Notes under the pieces: generated by a model
The model's database searches: none
What the model saw: only the letters and a program-made list of their open reading frames with translations
Told to the model about the DNA's origin: nothing
NCBI GenBank assembly: GCA_028571685.1
Contig: CM053141.1
Span: forward strand, 78,787,833-78,851,832
From: Heterohyrax brucei
Taxonomy: Eukaryota; Chordata; Mammalia; Hyracoidea; Procaviidae
Direction: 5' to 3'
DNA: 64,000 nucleotides
Program-made: the position numbers and the translations under genes
Part shown: positions 1 through 12,320 of the stretch, one piece after another
Position numbering within the stretch: position 1 is the stretch's first letter
Layout: each line of letters begins with the position of its first letter

Positions 1-639
1 AATTAAACAACCCTGTGCAACTACAGACTCAAACTAGACAATTAAAACTGAGATAATAGTGAAAGACGCTGCCTCTGCACTACTAACCTAAAAATAAAAA
101 GTGTTATTTATTTTTCAAATTAAACTAGGAAGCAAATAGCCTAAGAATTCAACGCTAAAATGTCAGCAGGATGTCTAATCAAGCATCTTAAATATAACTG
201 ATTTTCTGATGACACAGACAAAAATCTGTTAGACCGCGAGAAAACATTTGCCAAGCACACATCTAATGAAAGGCATTGTAACAGGAGTATATAAAGAACT
301 CTTACAACTGCATACTAAGATGACAACACAAGATTTGAAGTCATATATGACCAAAGAAGAGATACAGGTAAGAAGAATGTCAAAATATGTTCAACATAAT
401 TAGTTCTTAGAGAATACAAACCACACCACAATGAGACAACACTACGCATGTATGACAATGCTTAAAATTGAAAACAAACTAAAAAAACTGATAATATCAA
501 GTGCTGACAAAAACAAGGAGCAAATAGATTCTTATCAATTGTAGTGGGAATGTATAATGGTACTTCCAGTTTCAAAAGCACTTTGTCAGTTTCTTATAAA
601 CATACACTTATCATACATTCAATACAATCCAAATTTGTT

Positions 640-790
640 GCACTGAGTTGATCTTGACTCCCAGATGTCCTACAGAACATAGCAGACCTGCCCTAGGGGG
701 CTTTCCAAAGAGCAGCTGGAGGGTTCACACTGCTGACCTGTTTTGCTCAGCAGTCCAGCACTTAATCACTGTGCCAGAAGGGCTCCACAC
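640..790 (-). repeat. AfroSINE fragment, degraded
   Basis: The segment reads as the reverse complement of the tRNA-derived AfroSINE: a line resembling 'cctacagaacatagcagacc', then 'tttccaaagagcagctgg', then the A-box side 'cacttaatcactgtgcca'. The 3' tail side is missing or too diverged to see. Confidence 0.75.
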
Positions 791-1300
791 TTACACAACC
801 CAACAATTCCTCTACTCAAACAAAATAAAATGTATAACCAAAGACCTATACACAAAGGTTTATAGCAAACTTACTTATAATGGCCCCCCAAACTGGAAAT
901 AGTTCCTATTTTATTAACTAGTACACAGATAAACAAACTGTGGTACATTCATACAATGGAAGAATATTCAGCAATAAAAAGAACAATGAAGGATTCATAC
1001 AACAACACTGATGACTCTCAAAAACATCATAATAAATGAAAAGGCAGACACAAAAAGCTATATGCTGTATGAATTCATTTATATAACATACTGGAAAAGT
1101 CAAAACTACAGAAACAATAGTTGCTAGGGAACTGACTACAAAGGGGCAACAGAGAACTTTCTAAGGTAATGGAAACGTTCTATATCCTGATTGTGACGGT
1201 GAGATTATAAAACTGAACACATTTGTGAACACTCTAACTGTATACTTAAAAAGGATACTTACTGTATATAACTCATACTCCAATAAACTTGATTTTATGA
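791..1300 (+). mobile_element. Ancient L1 3' end (ORF2 end plus 3' UTR)
   Basis: The sequence has the order typical of old mammalian L1 3' ends: 'gtggtacattcatacaatgg', 'gctatatgctgtatgaattc', 'acgttctatatcctgattgt' and the terminal 'ccaataaacttgatttta'. It lies on the plus strand, antisense to CERT1. It is strongly diverged and has no open frame. Confidence 0.75.
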
Positions 1301-1654
1301 AGGACATAATTTGCATTTGCAAAATATGACAGCAAAACAAGAAGAAAAAAAGCACTCTGACAGGAATATGCAGAAAGCATATAAAGAGTTAACTGTAACT
1401 TCTTTTAAAGTTGTGAAATAGAATCATTTGGTGGAAGAAGATTTCTTACAGGAAATGCATGAGCTCTGTTATGCCACATATCCTGGCTGTAATGAGTCAA
1501 CTGTGTCGTTGTCCCCCTTTAACAAAAGAGTTCAACAGCTTCTTATATTCTCCTTTCTATTTCAACTGTAGTTTTTTCTTCCAATACAAACATTTCATAG
1601 AACAAATATCTGAACGCATACTGTGTGCTAAGAACTGTACAAAGTGCTTTTTAG

Positions 1655-1728
1655 TTAATAATTGTGTATTAAGACTTTCACTGTTGATCCTATTTTTTTC
1701 TTGTATGATCTTTATTGCTTTAGTTTTT
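1655..1728 (-). mobile_element. Older L1 fragment, left half (interrupted)
   Basis: This piece aligns with the younger L1's own ORF2 region at about 3600-3665, for example 'attgtgtattaagac' against 'attgcgtattaaaac'. Its continuation in L1 coordinates is found at 8943-9355, on the far side of the full-length L1. The younger element therefore landed inside it. Confidence 0.65.
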
Positions 1729-1779
1729 TTTTTCTGTCTCCATGCTTTTCGTTTTATTTATTTTTTTTATTTAACATGA

Positions 1780-2749
1780 CTGAGTGAAAATGTACATTCC
1801 CGTATAAATTTACATGCCCACCTACATGCAGCTTCCACTGCTCTCCCTGTCCGGTGACAGCACACTATTCCTCTCTACTCCATACATGTCTGATCCTCCC
1901 AACACCCTCCTTTCCGCTCCTCTCCACTCACTATTCTTCCTCCAGCTAGAGGTCAGCAGGATGATATCCTATAGATGTACATAACCATAAAGTGCAACCA
2001 ATATATGGTTACTCTGCCTTGCAAAGTCCAATCCATTCCTGTCCGAAGAGTGGACCTTTGTTATAATTTATGGGTAAGGGCAGCATCAGGACCAGGGGCC
2101 ATGCTCTCAGGGGAACCCTGAAACAGCGGGGCCATCAATTGAGGTCTTTTAGTGGAGATCTCAGGATGCACGCCTATTTATTCTTGTGTTGCCAGTGAGA
2201 CTCAAACTAGTGAGCTCCATCGTGGCTATCACTGGTGGTGGCTGAGCACCATCCGGTTCTTCCGGTCCCAAGTCGATGAAGGCACCCACACTTGCAGGTC
2301 TCTCTGTCTTCTAGGTTGTCTTTACCGCATGTCTTTTTGGTCCTCGGTGAGCATCCATTCCTGCTGAGTTAGGACTATTTGCTGTGTCCTTGGATGGCAG
2401 CTTGGAAGCTTTTAAGACCCCAGATGCCATTCACCAATGTGGGGTGCAGAGAGCTCTCTTAAGAGAACACTAGTTGTGCCAATTGGCCTTGATTTCACCT
2501 AAGAGCATGGTCCCCTGCCCCCCCCCGCCTCAGCTACTCTACTCTTGCATTACTGGGTTAAGATGGAAGGAGTACTCAAGTTATGCTGAAGTCCACTTAA
2601 TGTTTTTCTTGTTTCTAATGTGTGCTATCACGGCTTTCTCCCAACCAGATTTCTAACAACTATCTAAACTAAGCCCTCCCCCCTAACCCTCCCTCCATTC
2701 CCTCCCTTGCAGCTGTCAAAGAGTCTTTTCTTCTATACACAAGTCTGGT
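1780..2749 (-). other. 3' UTR of the full-length L1
   Basis: About 1 kb of non-coding sequence follows ORF2 in the element's orientation. It contains the block that recurs in the truncated copies at 16246, 21060, 27931, 45320, 58050 and 59480, with landmarks 'gctgtcaccggacaggga' and 'gaatgtacattttcactc' on the minus strand. This shared 3' UTR defines the lineage most active in this region. Confidence 0.85.
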
Positions 2750-5700
2750 TTTGAGATCTTATCGTAGAGGTCTCATACAGCATTTGTCCTTTTATCGCTG
2801 ACTAATTTCACTCAACATAATGTCTTCGAGTTGAAACCAGGTTAGGAGATGTTTTCTGGAATAATCGTTATTCTTTATCATTGCATAGTGCTCCATTGAG
2901 TATATCTACCATAGTTTACCTATCCATTCTTCTGTTGTTGGGCTTCTGGTTTGCTTCCATCTTTTTGCTATTGTGGACTGTGCTGCATTAAACATTCTGG
3001 TGCAGGTGTCTGTTGGTGTGAAAGGCCTTGATTTTGTAGGATATATTCCCAGTAGTGGAATGACTAGGTCAAATGGTATATCAATATCCATTTTTTTAAG
3101 TAAGCGCCAGATTGCTTCCCAAAGAGGCTAGACCATTTTCTACCCCACCAAGTGTAGGAGGGTTCCACTTTCTCCACAGACTCTCCAGCATTTGTTGTTT
3201 TGTGTTTTCTGGATCATGGTCAACCTTGTTGGGGTGACATGGTATCTGATTGTCATCCTGATTTGAATTTCTTTAATAACTAAAGATCGTGAACATGTCT
3301 GCATGTGTTTTTTGGCTGCCTGGATCTCCTCTTCAGTGAAATGTCTGTCCATCTCCTTTGCCCATCGCTTAATTGGATGGTTTATCTTCTTCTTACTGAT
3401 ATTTTGTAGTATCTTATAGGTTATGGAGATCAGGCGTCAGTCTGACATAGAGTTGCCAAATATTTTTTCCCATTCTGTGGGTGTTCTTCTAATTCTATTA
3501 ATAAAGTCTTTGGATGAGTAAAAGTGTTTGATTCTTAATAGTTCCCATTTATTTATTTTCTCTTCTGTTGATTGTGGTTTCTCTGACAGATTTTGAAGTC
3601 TGTCCTCATTGCGTATTAAAACTTCCATTGTTGTTCCTACCTTTTCTTGGATGAGCTTTATCATTTTAGGTTTGATATTTAGGTCTTTTATCCAGTTGGA
3701 GTTGGTTTTTGTGTAAGGTATAAGATATGGATCTTGATTCAGTTTATTGCAGATGGATAATCAATTTTGCCAGCACCATTTGTTGAAGAGACTGTTTTTA
3801 CCCCAGTTTAATGTCTTAGGGCCTTTGTTGAATATCAGATGTTCATAGGCAGATGGTGTACTCTCTGGGGTCTCAATTCTGTTCCACTGATCCATCTGTC
3901 TGTTCTTGTACCAGTACCAGGCTGTTTTGACCACTGTGACAGTGTAGTATGTTCTAAGGTCAGGTAATGAGAGGCCTCCAAGTGTCTTCTTCTTCTTTAG
4001 TAGTACCTTACTTATCAAGGGCTTCTTCCCTTTCCAAACAAAATTGGTGATTTGTTTCTCCATCTCATTAAAAAATGACGCTGGAACTTGTATTGGGATT
4101 GCATTATATAAATAAATTGCTTTGGGTAAAATAGACATTTTCACAATGTTAAGTCTTCCTATCCATGAGCAGGGTAGGTTTTTCCATTTATCTAAGTCTC
4201 TCTTAGTTTCTTGTAGCAAGGGCTTGTAATTCTCTTTGTAAAGGTCTGTTGTTTCTCTGGTTAGATTAATTCCTAGGTACTTTATCTTCTTAGGGGCTAT
4301 CGTAAATGGTATTGATTTGATAATTTCTTCCTTAACAATCTCGTTGTTGTTATAAAGGAATCCCACTGATTGACTTAGGTTTATCTTGTATCCTGAGACT
4401 TTGCTGAACTCTTCTATCAGTTTGAGTAGCTTACTTATACATGCCTTGGGGTTCTCTGCAAATACAATCATATCATCTGCAAACAGGGAGATTTTATCTT
4501 CCTCTTTGCCGATGCAGATGCCCTTAATTTCTTTGTCTTGTCTAATTGGTCTCGCTAGAACTTCTAGCACAATGTTGAATAGGAGAGGTGACAGTGGGCA
4601 TCCGTGTCTAGTTCCTGATCTCAAGGGAAAGTCTTTCAGTCTCTCTCCATTCAGGATGACGTGGGCAATTGGCTTTGTATAAATGGCCCTTATTGTGTTC
4701 AGGAATTTGCCATCTATGCCCATTTTGCTAAGAGTTTTTAGCATGAATGGGTGTTGGACTTTATCAAATGCCTTTTCTGCACCAATGGACAAAATCAGGT
4801 GATCCTTGTCTTTTGTGTTATTTATGTGGGTAATCACATTAATTGTTTTTCTGATGTGGAACCAGCCTTGCATCCCTGGTATGAATCCCACTTGGTCATG
4901 ATCGATTATTTTCTTGATATGTTGTTGTATTCTGTTGGCAAGAATTTTGTTGAAGATTTTTGCATCTAGATTCATGAGTGATATCGGTCTGTAGTTCTCT
5001 CTTTGTTGGGTCTTTCCCTGGCTTAGGTATCAGGGTTATGCTGGCTTCATAGAATGAGTTTGGGAGTACTTCCATCCCTTTCTATACTGTGAAATAGTCT
5101 CAGTAGTATTGGAGATAACTCTTCTCTAAATGCTTGGTGTAGAATTCTGCAGTGAAGTCATCTGGGCCTGGACTTTTTTTGGTTGGCAGTGTCTTGATGA
5201 CATTTTCAATCTCTTCCTTTGTGAAGGGTTTAATAAGTTATTCTTCTTCACATTATAATTTTGGTAGGTGGTATGAATCAAGGAATTTGTCCATTTCCCC
5301 TAGGTTTTCCAATTTGTTACAGTACAGTTTTTCATAGTATTCTGTGATGATATTTTTGATTTCTGTTGCATCTGTGGTGACAACTCCCCTCTCATTTCTA
5401 ATTTGGGTTATTTGTTTCCTTTCCTGCTTTTCTTTAGTAAGTTTAGCCAGTGGTTTGTCAATTTTGTTGATCTTCTCAAAAAACCAGCTTTTGCTCTTTT
5501 CAATGGTTTTTCTATTCTCTAATTGATTTAGCTCTGCTCTAATCTTTATGATCTCGTTTCTTCTGGTGCCCGAGGGGTTCCTCTGTTGTCTTGTTCAAGC
5601 TGTAAAGTTAGTTCCTTGATTTGGTTTCTTTCTTCCTTCCAGATGTGTGCATTTATGGAGGTAAACAGATCTCTGAGTACTGCTTTAGCTATATCCCATA

Positions 5701-6550
5701 GGTTCTGTTAGGAAGTGTTTTCGTTCTCATTGGAAGCCATGAATTTCTTTATTTCATCCTTGATTTCCTCTATAACCCATGTTTTTTTGAGCAAGATGTT
5801 GTTCAGTTTCCAAGAGTTCCACTTTCTATCTATGTTTTTTCTGCTATTGATTTCAACTTGGATGGCTTTATGATCTGAGAAGATGCTTTGCAGTACTTCA
5901 GTGGTATGGATTTTGTTGAGCATTGCATTATGGCCTATCACATGGTCAATTATCGAGAATGCTCCTTGTGCACTGGAGAAGAAGGTGTAGTTGTCTGCTG
6001 ATGGGTGGAAGGTTCTGTATATATCAATGAAGTTTAGTTGGTTAATTGTGTCAATGAAGTCTTCTGTATCTTTACTGAGCTTTTTTTTAGATGAGCAGTC
6101 TAGTAATCAGTGTGGAGTTTTAAAGTCTCCCACTATTATTGTGGAGTCATCTAACTCTCTTTTGAGTGTAGTCAGTGTTTCTTCAACACATTTAGGTGCT
6201 CTGATATTAGGTGCATAAGTATTTAATATAGTTAAGTCTTGCTTGTGTACTGAATCTTTCAGCAAAAATAGTGTCCATCTTTGTCCATGATGGTGGATTT
6301 GACATTCAAATTCATTTTGTCTGAGATTAGAATTGGTACCCCTGCTCTTCCTTGTTCATTGTTAGCTTGATATATGTTCTTCCATCATTTAATTTACAGC
6401 TGTTCCTATCTTTAGGTCTCAAGTAAGTTTCTTGTAGACAACATATGGATGGGTCATGTCTTTTGATCCAAGATGACACTCTGTGTCTCTTTACTGAAGC
6501 ATTCAGTCCGTTCACATTCAATGTAATTATTGATAGGTATGTGTTCAGTG
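2750..6550 (-). pseudogene. L1 ORF2 remnant (endonuclease and reverse transcriptase)
   Basis: ORF2p supplies the endonuclease and reverse transcriptase of L1 retrotransposition. The endonuclease start is visible at about 6521 (NVNGLNASVKRHRV, then CCLQETYL). A 404-codon open block at 3761-4975 carries the RT core, with [12 protein letters not shown], the [18 protein letters not shown] motif and the catalytic FADD at 4472-4483. The C-terminal part (PTKSRPFTPTDTC, CPTTEEW-like) follows near 2906-3091. The frame is broken by many shifts and stops, so no full protein can be made. In the first catalytic RT motif the block reads [11 protein letters not shown], where L1 normally has an aspartate before the AEKAFD stretch; that aspartate appears replaced by glycine. 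Confidence 0.9.
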
Positions 6551-7015
6551 CTGCTATTGTGATGTGTTTATTTTTATGTTGATGTTTTCTCTGTTGTTCT
6601 TATTAGTCTGTTCTGGGATGTTCTTTTTTGTGAGTTGATTTTTCACCTTTTTCAGAGCTGGTTTTGTGGTTGTTGAGACTCCTATGTTACATTTCTTGAA
6701 ATGGTATGACACATCTTTGTTGTGCTTTACAGCTGCTCCTATGATCCCCCTTGATAAACTATATATAAACTCAATTTAAATTACTACCAGTCTTGTCATC
6801 TTCCTCTCCATTTGGAAGGACTGTAACAACTGTAGTACATCCCTCTTTTTATTATGATGACACTATAGTTTTCATGATGATCACTGGATTGCTTCTTTCC
6901 AAATCAAAGCTGCGACTGACTTTGGAGCCTTCCCTAAAAGAGTAGAGTATTGAGTAGTGTGTCGTTCTGAAATATAAAGTTAGTGGTTTCGTTCTTCTAA
7001 GCCAGAGCCAAGAAC

Positions 7016-7932
7016 TTATTTCAACATTTCTTGTAGTTTGGGTTTGTTTTTTACAAAGTGTCTTAGTTTCTGTTTATCTGGGAATGTCTTAATTTCATTT
7101 TTGTATTTGAAAGATAGTTTTGCAGGATATATAATTCTTGGTTGGAAGTTCTTCTCCTTCAAGGCTTTCAATGTGTCATGCCACTGTCTCCATGCCAGCA
7201 TGGTTTCTGCTGAGAAATCTGAAGAGAGCCTACAGGGTTTCCCTCTGAATGTTAGCTTTGCTTTGAGTCTTGCTGCCTTTAAGAGTTTCTGCTTATGTTT
7301 CATTTTGTTAAGCTTGATTATAATATGTCTCGGAGTCTTTCTTTTGAGACCTATATTGGGTGGCAAACGATATGCATCTGAGATGTCTATATTCTCTTCC
7401 TTCATGATTTCAGGGAAGTTTTCTGTCAGCAGCTCAGCAATGATACTCTCTGTGTTTACAGATGTCTCACCCTGTTCAGGGACTCCAATTAATCGAAGGT
7501 TGTTCCTCTTAATAGAGTCCCACATGCTTCTTAATGTTTCTTCATTTTTCTTTTTTCTGGTTTCTGCTCATAGATGCTGGCCTCAGTAGCTCTGTCTTCC
7601 AAGTCAGAAATTCCTTTTTCTATTTGTTCCATTCTGTTTTCTTGGCTTTGCATGGAAGTTTCTATGTCTTTGATTTTGTTCTTGATCTCTTGGATTTCAG
7701 AGTACTGGTGTTCCATCAGATCAAACAGCTTGCTTATTTTTTCATTTTGTTCTCCTGCATTTTGTATAAGGTCTAGAAGGGCTCTGCATATAATCATTTT
7801 GTATTCACTTTCTGATGCTTTCATAAAAGTTTCTTCATCTGGAAAACTCCTTGGTTGCTTTGTTTGGGAACCTTCTGAAGCCATGGGTGATTTCTTGTGT
7901 GCCACAATTGTCTGTTCCTTTTTGGGTCCCAT
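7016..7932 (-). pseudogene. L1 ORF1 remnant (RNA-binding nucleic acid chaperone)
   Basis: ORF1p coats L1 RNA as a trimer. The first block (7531-7932) begins MGPKKEQTIVAHKK and has a lysine/glutamate-rich coiled coil over roughly residues 45-125. The second block (7016-7525) holds the RRM and C-terminal domain, with NLRLIGVPEQGE, a PRHIIIKLNK motif and the C-terminal YPAKLSF. The blocks are in different frames, so a frameshift lies near 7530. Combined length, about 300 residues, is near that of intact L1 ORF1 proteins. Confidence 0.9.
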
Positions 7933-8932
7933 GTGAGTATGTAGAGGCTGGAAGAGGTACTGTGAGGATGGACTGTAAGTGTTTCTCTAGGCTGTCTTAA
8001 AATGTAAAGCAAAAGATATCTGACCACTTCACAAGTCAGTTAGGTTTTCAGGTGTAGAGGTCCCTCATTCTCAACTGAGAAAATAAGCGCCACTACATGC
8101 AACCCCAGATGATAACAAACTGGTTCAGAATACAGCAATACTATTGCCCTGTTGGCTTCTGCTGACAGGGCCTAGCCTTAGGCGACACTGCGTTGAGTAC
8201 CGCTTTTGTGACAGAGAAGTGCTGTCTTGTGGGTATGCTCTGGCTCCCAAGCTAAGAATTAGGTTCAGCTGCGGCCACCGTATCTTAGATGGTGTCCTCC
8301 ACACAGGCAGCAGACAAGGGGGCTAAAGGTGCCAAGAGGTAGTGATTCCTCTGCTTCTGTTGCAGAGCCTGCAACGCAGGTGGCACTGGGAAAATTACTG
8401 CTTTTCTGTGAGAGAAGCGCTGTCCTGTTTGCAGGTGCTGGCTCCCAGGCTAAGAATTAGGTCCTTCTAAAATCTCGGTACCAACATGGTGTCCTGCACA
8501 CTGACTGTGGAATTCCGTACAAAGCCCACTGATGCAGATATAAAACAAAAGGCTCAAAGTGGCTAGATTAACAGAGTCCTAAGCCTGGCTCCCAGAATAT
8601 GGGAATTTCACCTGCCTATCCTCCCAGCAGCGCATCTGAGTCTAGCCGCTAGGCAAGACCCTGCTCTGCCTGCTGGCCAAGACAGAGAAAAAAAAGTCAA
8701 AATGGTGTGTTTACCTTCCATCTGTGACAGCCAGGGCTAGCCAGGAGTTGGAGTCAACGAAAGAGAGGAGGTTTTTCGCTCAGTGGTATGAGGTCCCAAT
8801 TAAGAGCCCTGTGCTGTGTCCTGAAGCTGATTAGGTCATCAGAAGGCTCCGTTTGATTATCAATTCAGGTCTTGGTTTCCAGAGGGATATAAGGAGATGT
8901 GTGCTTAGTCCTCCATCTTGACTCCGCCCCTG
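7933..8932 (-). promoter_or_regulatory. L1 5' UTR / internal promoter with duplicated monomer
   Basis: About 1 kb precedes ORF1 and is more GC-rich than its surroundings, as expected for an L1 internal promoter. Two related segments of about 200 bp lie in tandem: 8208-8264 and 8408-8464 share 'gctggctcccaRgctaagaa'-type sequence. The element's first bases contain AAGATGG, the YY1-type motif usual at L1 starts. Confidence 0.75.
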
Positions 8933-8942
8933 CTTTTTTTTT

Positions 8943-9355
8943 TATTGTTTTAGTTTTGATATTTTGGTCTTTTATCCAGGTTGAGTTGGTTTTTGTGTAA
9001 GGTGTGAGATATGGGTCTTGTTTCAATTTTTTGCAGATGGATATCCAATTTTGCCAGAACCATTTGTTAAGGAGATGATTTTATCCCAGTTTGTAATCTC
9101 AGGGCCTTTGGCAAATATCACTGTTCATAGGAGGATGGTGGCATCTCTGAGGTCTCAACTCTGTTCCATTGGTCTATATGTCTCTTTTTGTACCAGTACC
9201 AGGCTGTTTTGACTACTGTGGCACTGCAACAGGTTATGAAGTCAGGCAGTGAGAGGCCTCTTAGTGTGTTCTTCTTCAGTACTACTTTGCTTATCTGGGG
9301 TTTCTTCTCTTCCTAAACAAAGTTGGGGATTTCTTTCTCTATCTCGTTAAAGGCT
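8943..9355 (-). mobile_element. Older L1 fragment, right half (interrupted)
   Basis: The segment is ORF2 sequence homologous to 3660-4070 of the neighbouring full-length L1, in the same orientation but more diverged. It continues the piece at 1655-1728, which shows the nested insertion. No frame is open. Confidence 0.8.
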
Positions 9356-10412
9356 TTTCAGTTAATTCTTACAATCAACATAATCATCCCATATAGTTAC
9401 ATGTTGTTCTTCATCTTTAACTACTTAGGGAAACTAAAACTCAGAGGATTTAGCAATCTAACTAAAAGTACTTTTAGCCATTAAGAAGCAGCAGTCAAAC
9501 ACTAGGTTTGACTTCAAATTCTAACACCAGGTTTGACTTCAGAGTACACGCCTGGTATTTTAAGTGCTTTGGAAATTAAGGCACAGGATAAAATACTAAA
9601 GAAAAAAACTTGTGTAAGTGAGAATTAGAAGACACACAGAAAAACTAACAAGCCTCCTGCTAACTAATTCAGTCAGGCAAATCTTGAAAATCATATGTAG
9701 TCCTTGTTTCAAAAGAACCTGAATGCTAAAACAGGTTAACGTATTTACTATAGAGATATAACAGAAGGCATTAATAGTAAACATCAAAATTTAAAGACCT
9801 GCTTTATAAATAATTAACAGCTATGTTCCTACAAGTTCTACACAAAATAAAATGTATCTTGTATGTATTTCTCCTATACTCAGTGACATATGATAAAAAT
9901 AACAACATATGAGAATGAGGAGACTTGGGTTCCAGCCCTAATCCTAACATTTTGCAATTATATAACTGTAGGCAAATTATTTTCACTTTGCTAAGTTAAA
10001 CATTTCTTTTTTTTACCTTTCCCTCTTTTATGACATCTTACAAAATACTTCAAATACTTCCTAAAGATCTATTTTACATTTGCATAATCCAAAGACAGAA
10101 AATATTACTTCCAAATGACTGCTGAAGAGATATTATTAGCTTCTCAAAGCATAATCCTTACTATTACAAGATTCTAATTTTTCTGAGAGCACATGGAAGG
10201 AATCCACTCAGAAATCCATCGGTGAATGCTCCTCAAACAGTAAGAACTATCAATGAGTTTCTTAGTTAATACTTTCACTCATGTCATATATTTTCCTTAG
10301 AGTGTCACTAATATAGATCAACATGGTAAAATTGTGCATGGGATAAAAAGTCTACTGCTCGGTTTTCTCACTCACCTGGAGTTTCCTACAGCTATCTGTG
10401 GTACTAATCACC

Positions 10413-10625
10413 TTTAAGGAACCTTGGTGGCACAACAGTTGAGTGTTCAGCAGCTAACTGAAAGCTCAGAGGTTTGAAGCTACCAGTGGCTCTGCTAGAG
10501 AAACAACTGACAATCTGTTTCTGTAAAGATTACAGCCTACGAAAAACACTACGGGCCACTTCTATTCTGGCCTACAGCGTTGCTATGAGTTGGAATCAAT
10601 TTGATGGCAACGGGTTGTTCTTGTT
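10413..10625 (+). repeat. AfroSINE, long form
   Basis: Plus-strand copy starting 'aaccttggtggcacaaca', with a tRNA-like B box region, the optional middle segment 'ctgtaaagattacagcct', and the 3' core 'gctatgagttggaatcaa' ending 'gatggcaacggg'. Confidence 0.9.
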
Positions 10626-11199
10626 TGCATGTTGCTTCAGTTTTGAACACCACCTTCCCTCGCTTCTACATCTCTGTTGACTTCCTTAATTTTGCCAAGA
10701 TCTTTCAACTTCCCTTCTTCTAACCCCAACTTACACAAGTGCTATTTGGCTTTTTTATAAACCTAGCAACAAGCATTTTTACTACCTTCTAGTTTTCCTT
10801 CTGAAAATACAAAGACATGAATTCTGTGAATAAATTTCTCTATAACCAATCTATGATAAGATCATTAATTTAACTCATTTGCTGATTACAGAAATTTTGT
10901 AAAATACTATTACACAAAATCAGATACCAAAGACTTGCAACTACAAAACTCAGGTAAACCCATCATAAAGACAACAGTATTTCTATTATACTAAAAATCT
11001 CTACCTATGTAATTCTCCAAAAGATCTTTTAATCTCAGTAATGGTAAACAAATTACTTGTTTTATCTTCACAAAATGATTACTGGGAGTTTAACTGCTGT
11101 AAGGAACAAATACAGGCTCTGTTGATGAAACAATAGTAACATTTTAAACATAGTAAAAGAATGAATGGGCAGACCAACAGAAAACAACCCAGAAATAAA

Positions 11200-11300
11200 C
11201 CAAAAACCTGTTTGTGTTGAGTTGATTTCAACTTACAACCTGAAATACATAGGGAAATATATGATGATGGCAGCAGGCAGTTCAAATCAGTGGAGGAGAC
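11200..11300 (-). repeat. Degraded AfroSINE remnant
   Basis: A reverse-complement SINE 3' core (ttgagttgatttcaactta) lies beside a fragment resembling the 'ggcagttcaaat' B box on the other strand. The copy looks rearranged. Confidence 0.45.
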
Positions 11301-11547
11301 GTAAATTCAATTAACAGTATTAGTCGTTTGGAAAAAGATAAAAAGCTAATTTGTAACATGACACTGTACACTGAGAAGTTAAAATTCAAATGTAAACTCT
11401 AAAGAAAAATACAGTTAAATTTACATAGAGACATAGTTCTTTGAGGAAAGACCTATCTAAACATAATCAAATACATACACCATAAGGTAAAGAAGATGAT
11501 GTAAACATTTTAAATTTCCCTAAGTAAAAATACATAAGAACACTGTT

Positions 11548-11724
11548 AGTTCAATAGTAGAATTCCTGCCTTTTATTGAGGAGACTGTGGTTCAATGTCC
11601 AGTTAATGTACTTAATGAGCAGCCACCACTTACCTGTCAGTGGAGGCCCAGGTGCTGCTATGCAGGTTATAGTGGAGCTTTCAGACTACGATGGAATAGG
11701 AAAAAGACCTGGTGCCATCGATCA
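11548..11724 (+). repeat. AfroSINE, second type (head only)
   Basis: It begins 'gttcaatagtagaattcctg' and continues with 'gagcagccaccacttacctg' and 'tcagtggaggcc', the same SINE type as at 47340. It breaks off where mariner sequence begins, so its RTE-like 3' part is lost. Confidence 0.7.
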
Positions 11725-12112
11725 CAATGCGCAAGGTGGCAAATTCGCAAAGTTAACTGTGTAGTTGTTTGTGAGGTAGTTTTTTGCCAGTAAACAAACA
11801 ACTGTACTGCAACACCCTCCCTACTCACCTGACCTGGCCCCCAATGCCTTTTTTTTTTTACCCAAAGATAAAGGAAATATTGAAAGCAAGACATTTTGAT
11901 GCTATTCAGGACATCAAGTGTAATACGACAATAGCTCTGATGGCCAGTCCAGATACAGAGTTCCAAAACTGCTGTGAAGGGTAGACTTGGTGCTGGCGTC
12001 ACTGTACAGCTTCCCAAAGGGAGAACTTTGGAGGTGACCATACTGATAGTCAGCAATGAAGTATGTGGCACTTTTTCTAGACTGAGTTCACGAACTTAAC
12101 TGGCAGTCCTCG
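11725..12112 (+). pseudogene. Mariner transposase C-terminal remnant
   Basis: Plus-strand translation gives YSPDLAP-type residues (here THLTWPP after a frameshift), then FFFYPKIKEILKARHFDAIQ, then NTTIALMA and EFQNCCEG. This is the C-terminal third of a Tc1/mariner transposase, including the region of the last catalytic aspartate. The right end reads 'gagttcacgaacttaact', a plausible terminal inverted repeat. No N-terminal DNA-binding domain is present, so it is dead. Confidence 0.8.
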
Positions 12113-12164
12113 TACAGTGATCAATTATCATGGTACAAAGAACAGCTAGAAATCAACAGTAAAC

Positions 12165-12320
12165 CAGACTCACTGCTGTTTAGTTAACTGAAACTCATAA
12201 TAACTCTGTAAGACAGAACAGGAGTAGAACTACCCCACAGGGTTTCCAAGGAATGGCTGGTGATTTAGAACTGTCAATCTTTAGGTTTGTAGCTACATGC
12301 TTAACCACAACACTACTAAA
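12165..12320 (-). repeat. AfroSINE
   Basis: Reverse-complement copy with 'cactgctgtttagttaac', 'agggtttccaaggaatgg' and 'gcttaaccacaacactac'. It adjoins the next SINE with almost no gap. Confidence 0.8.

Larger units (their letters stand above)
1729..8934 (-). mobile_element. Full-length L1 retrotransposon, inactive
   Basis: The element reads on the minus strand, sense to CERT1. In order it has a 5' end 'ggggcggagtcaagatgg' (reverse complement at about 8915-8932), a 5' UTR of about 1 kb, ORF1 (7016-7932), ORF2 (about 2750-6550) and a 3' UTR that reappears as truncated copies elsewhere in this window. It ends in an A-rich tail followed by about 25 bp of non-L1 sequence and a second poly(A). 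Imperfect target duplications (tttattgCtttagtttt near 1710 and tttattgTtttagtttt near 8941) bound it inside an older L1. Frameshifts and stops in both ORFs make it inactive. Confidence 0.9.

Noticed and set aside
7038-7936. Plus-strand frames of 120-183 codons opposite L1 ORF1
   Set aside because: They are antisense shadows of ORF1; low stop density comes from the A-rich coding strand.
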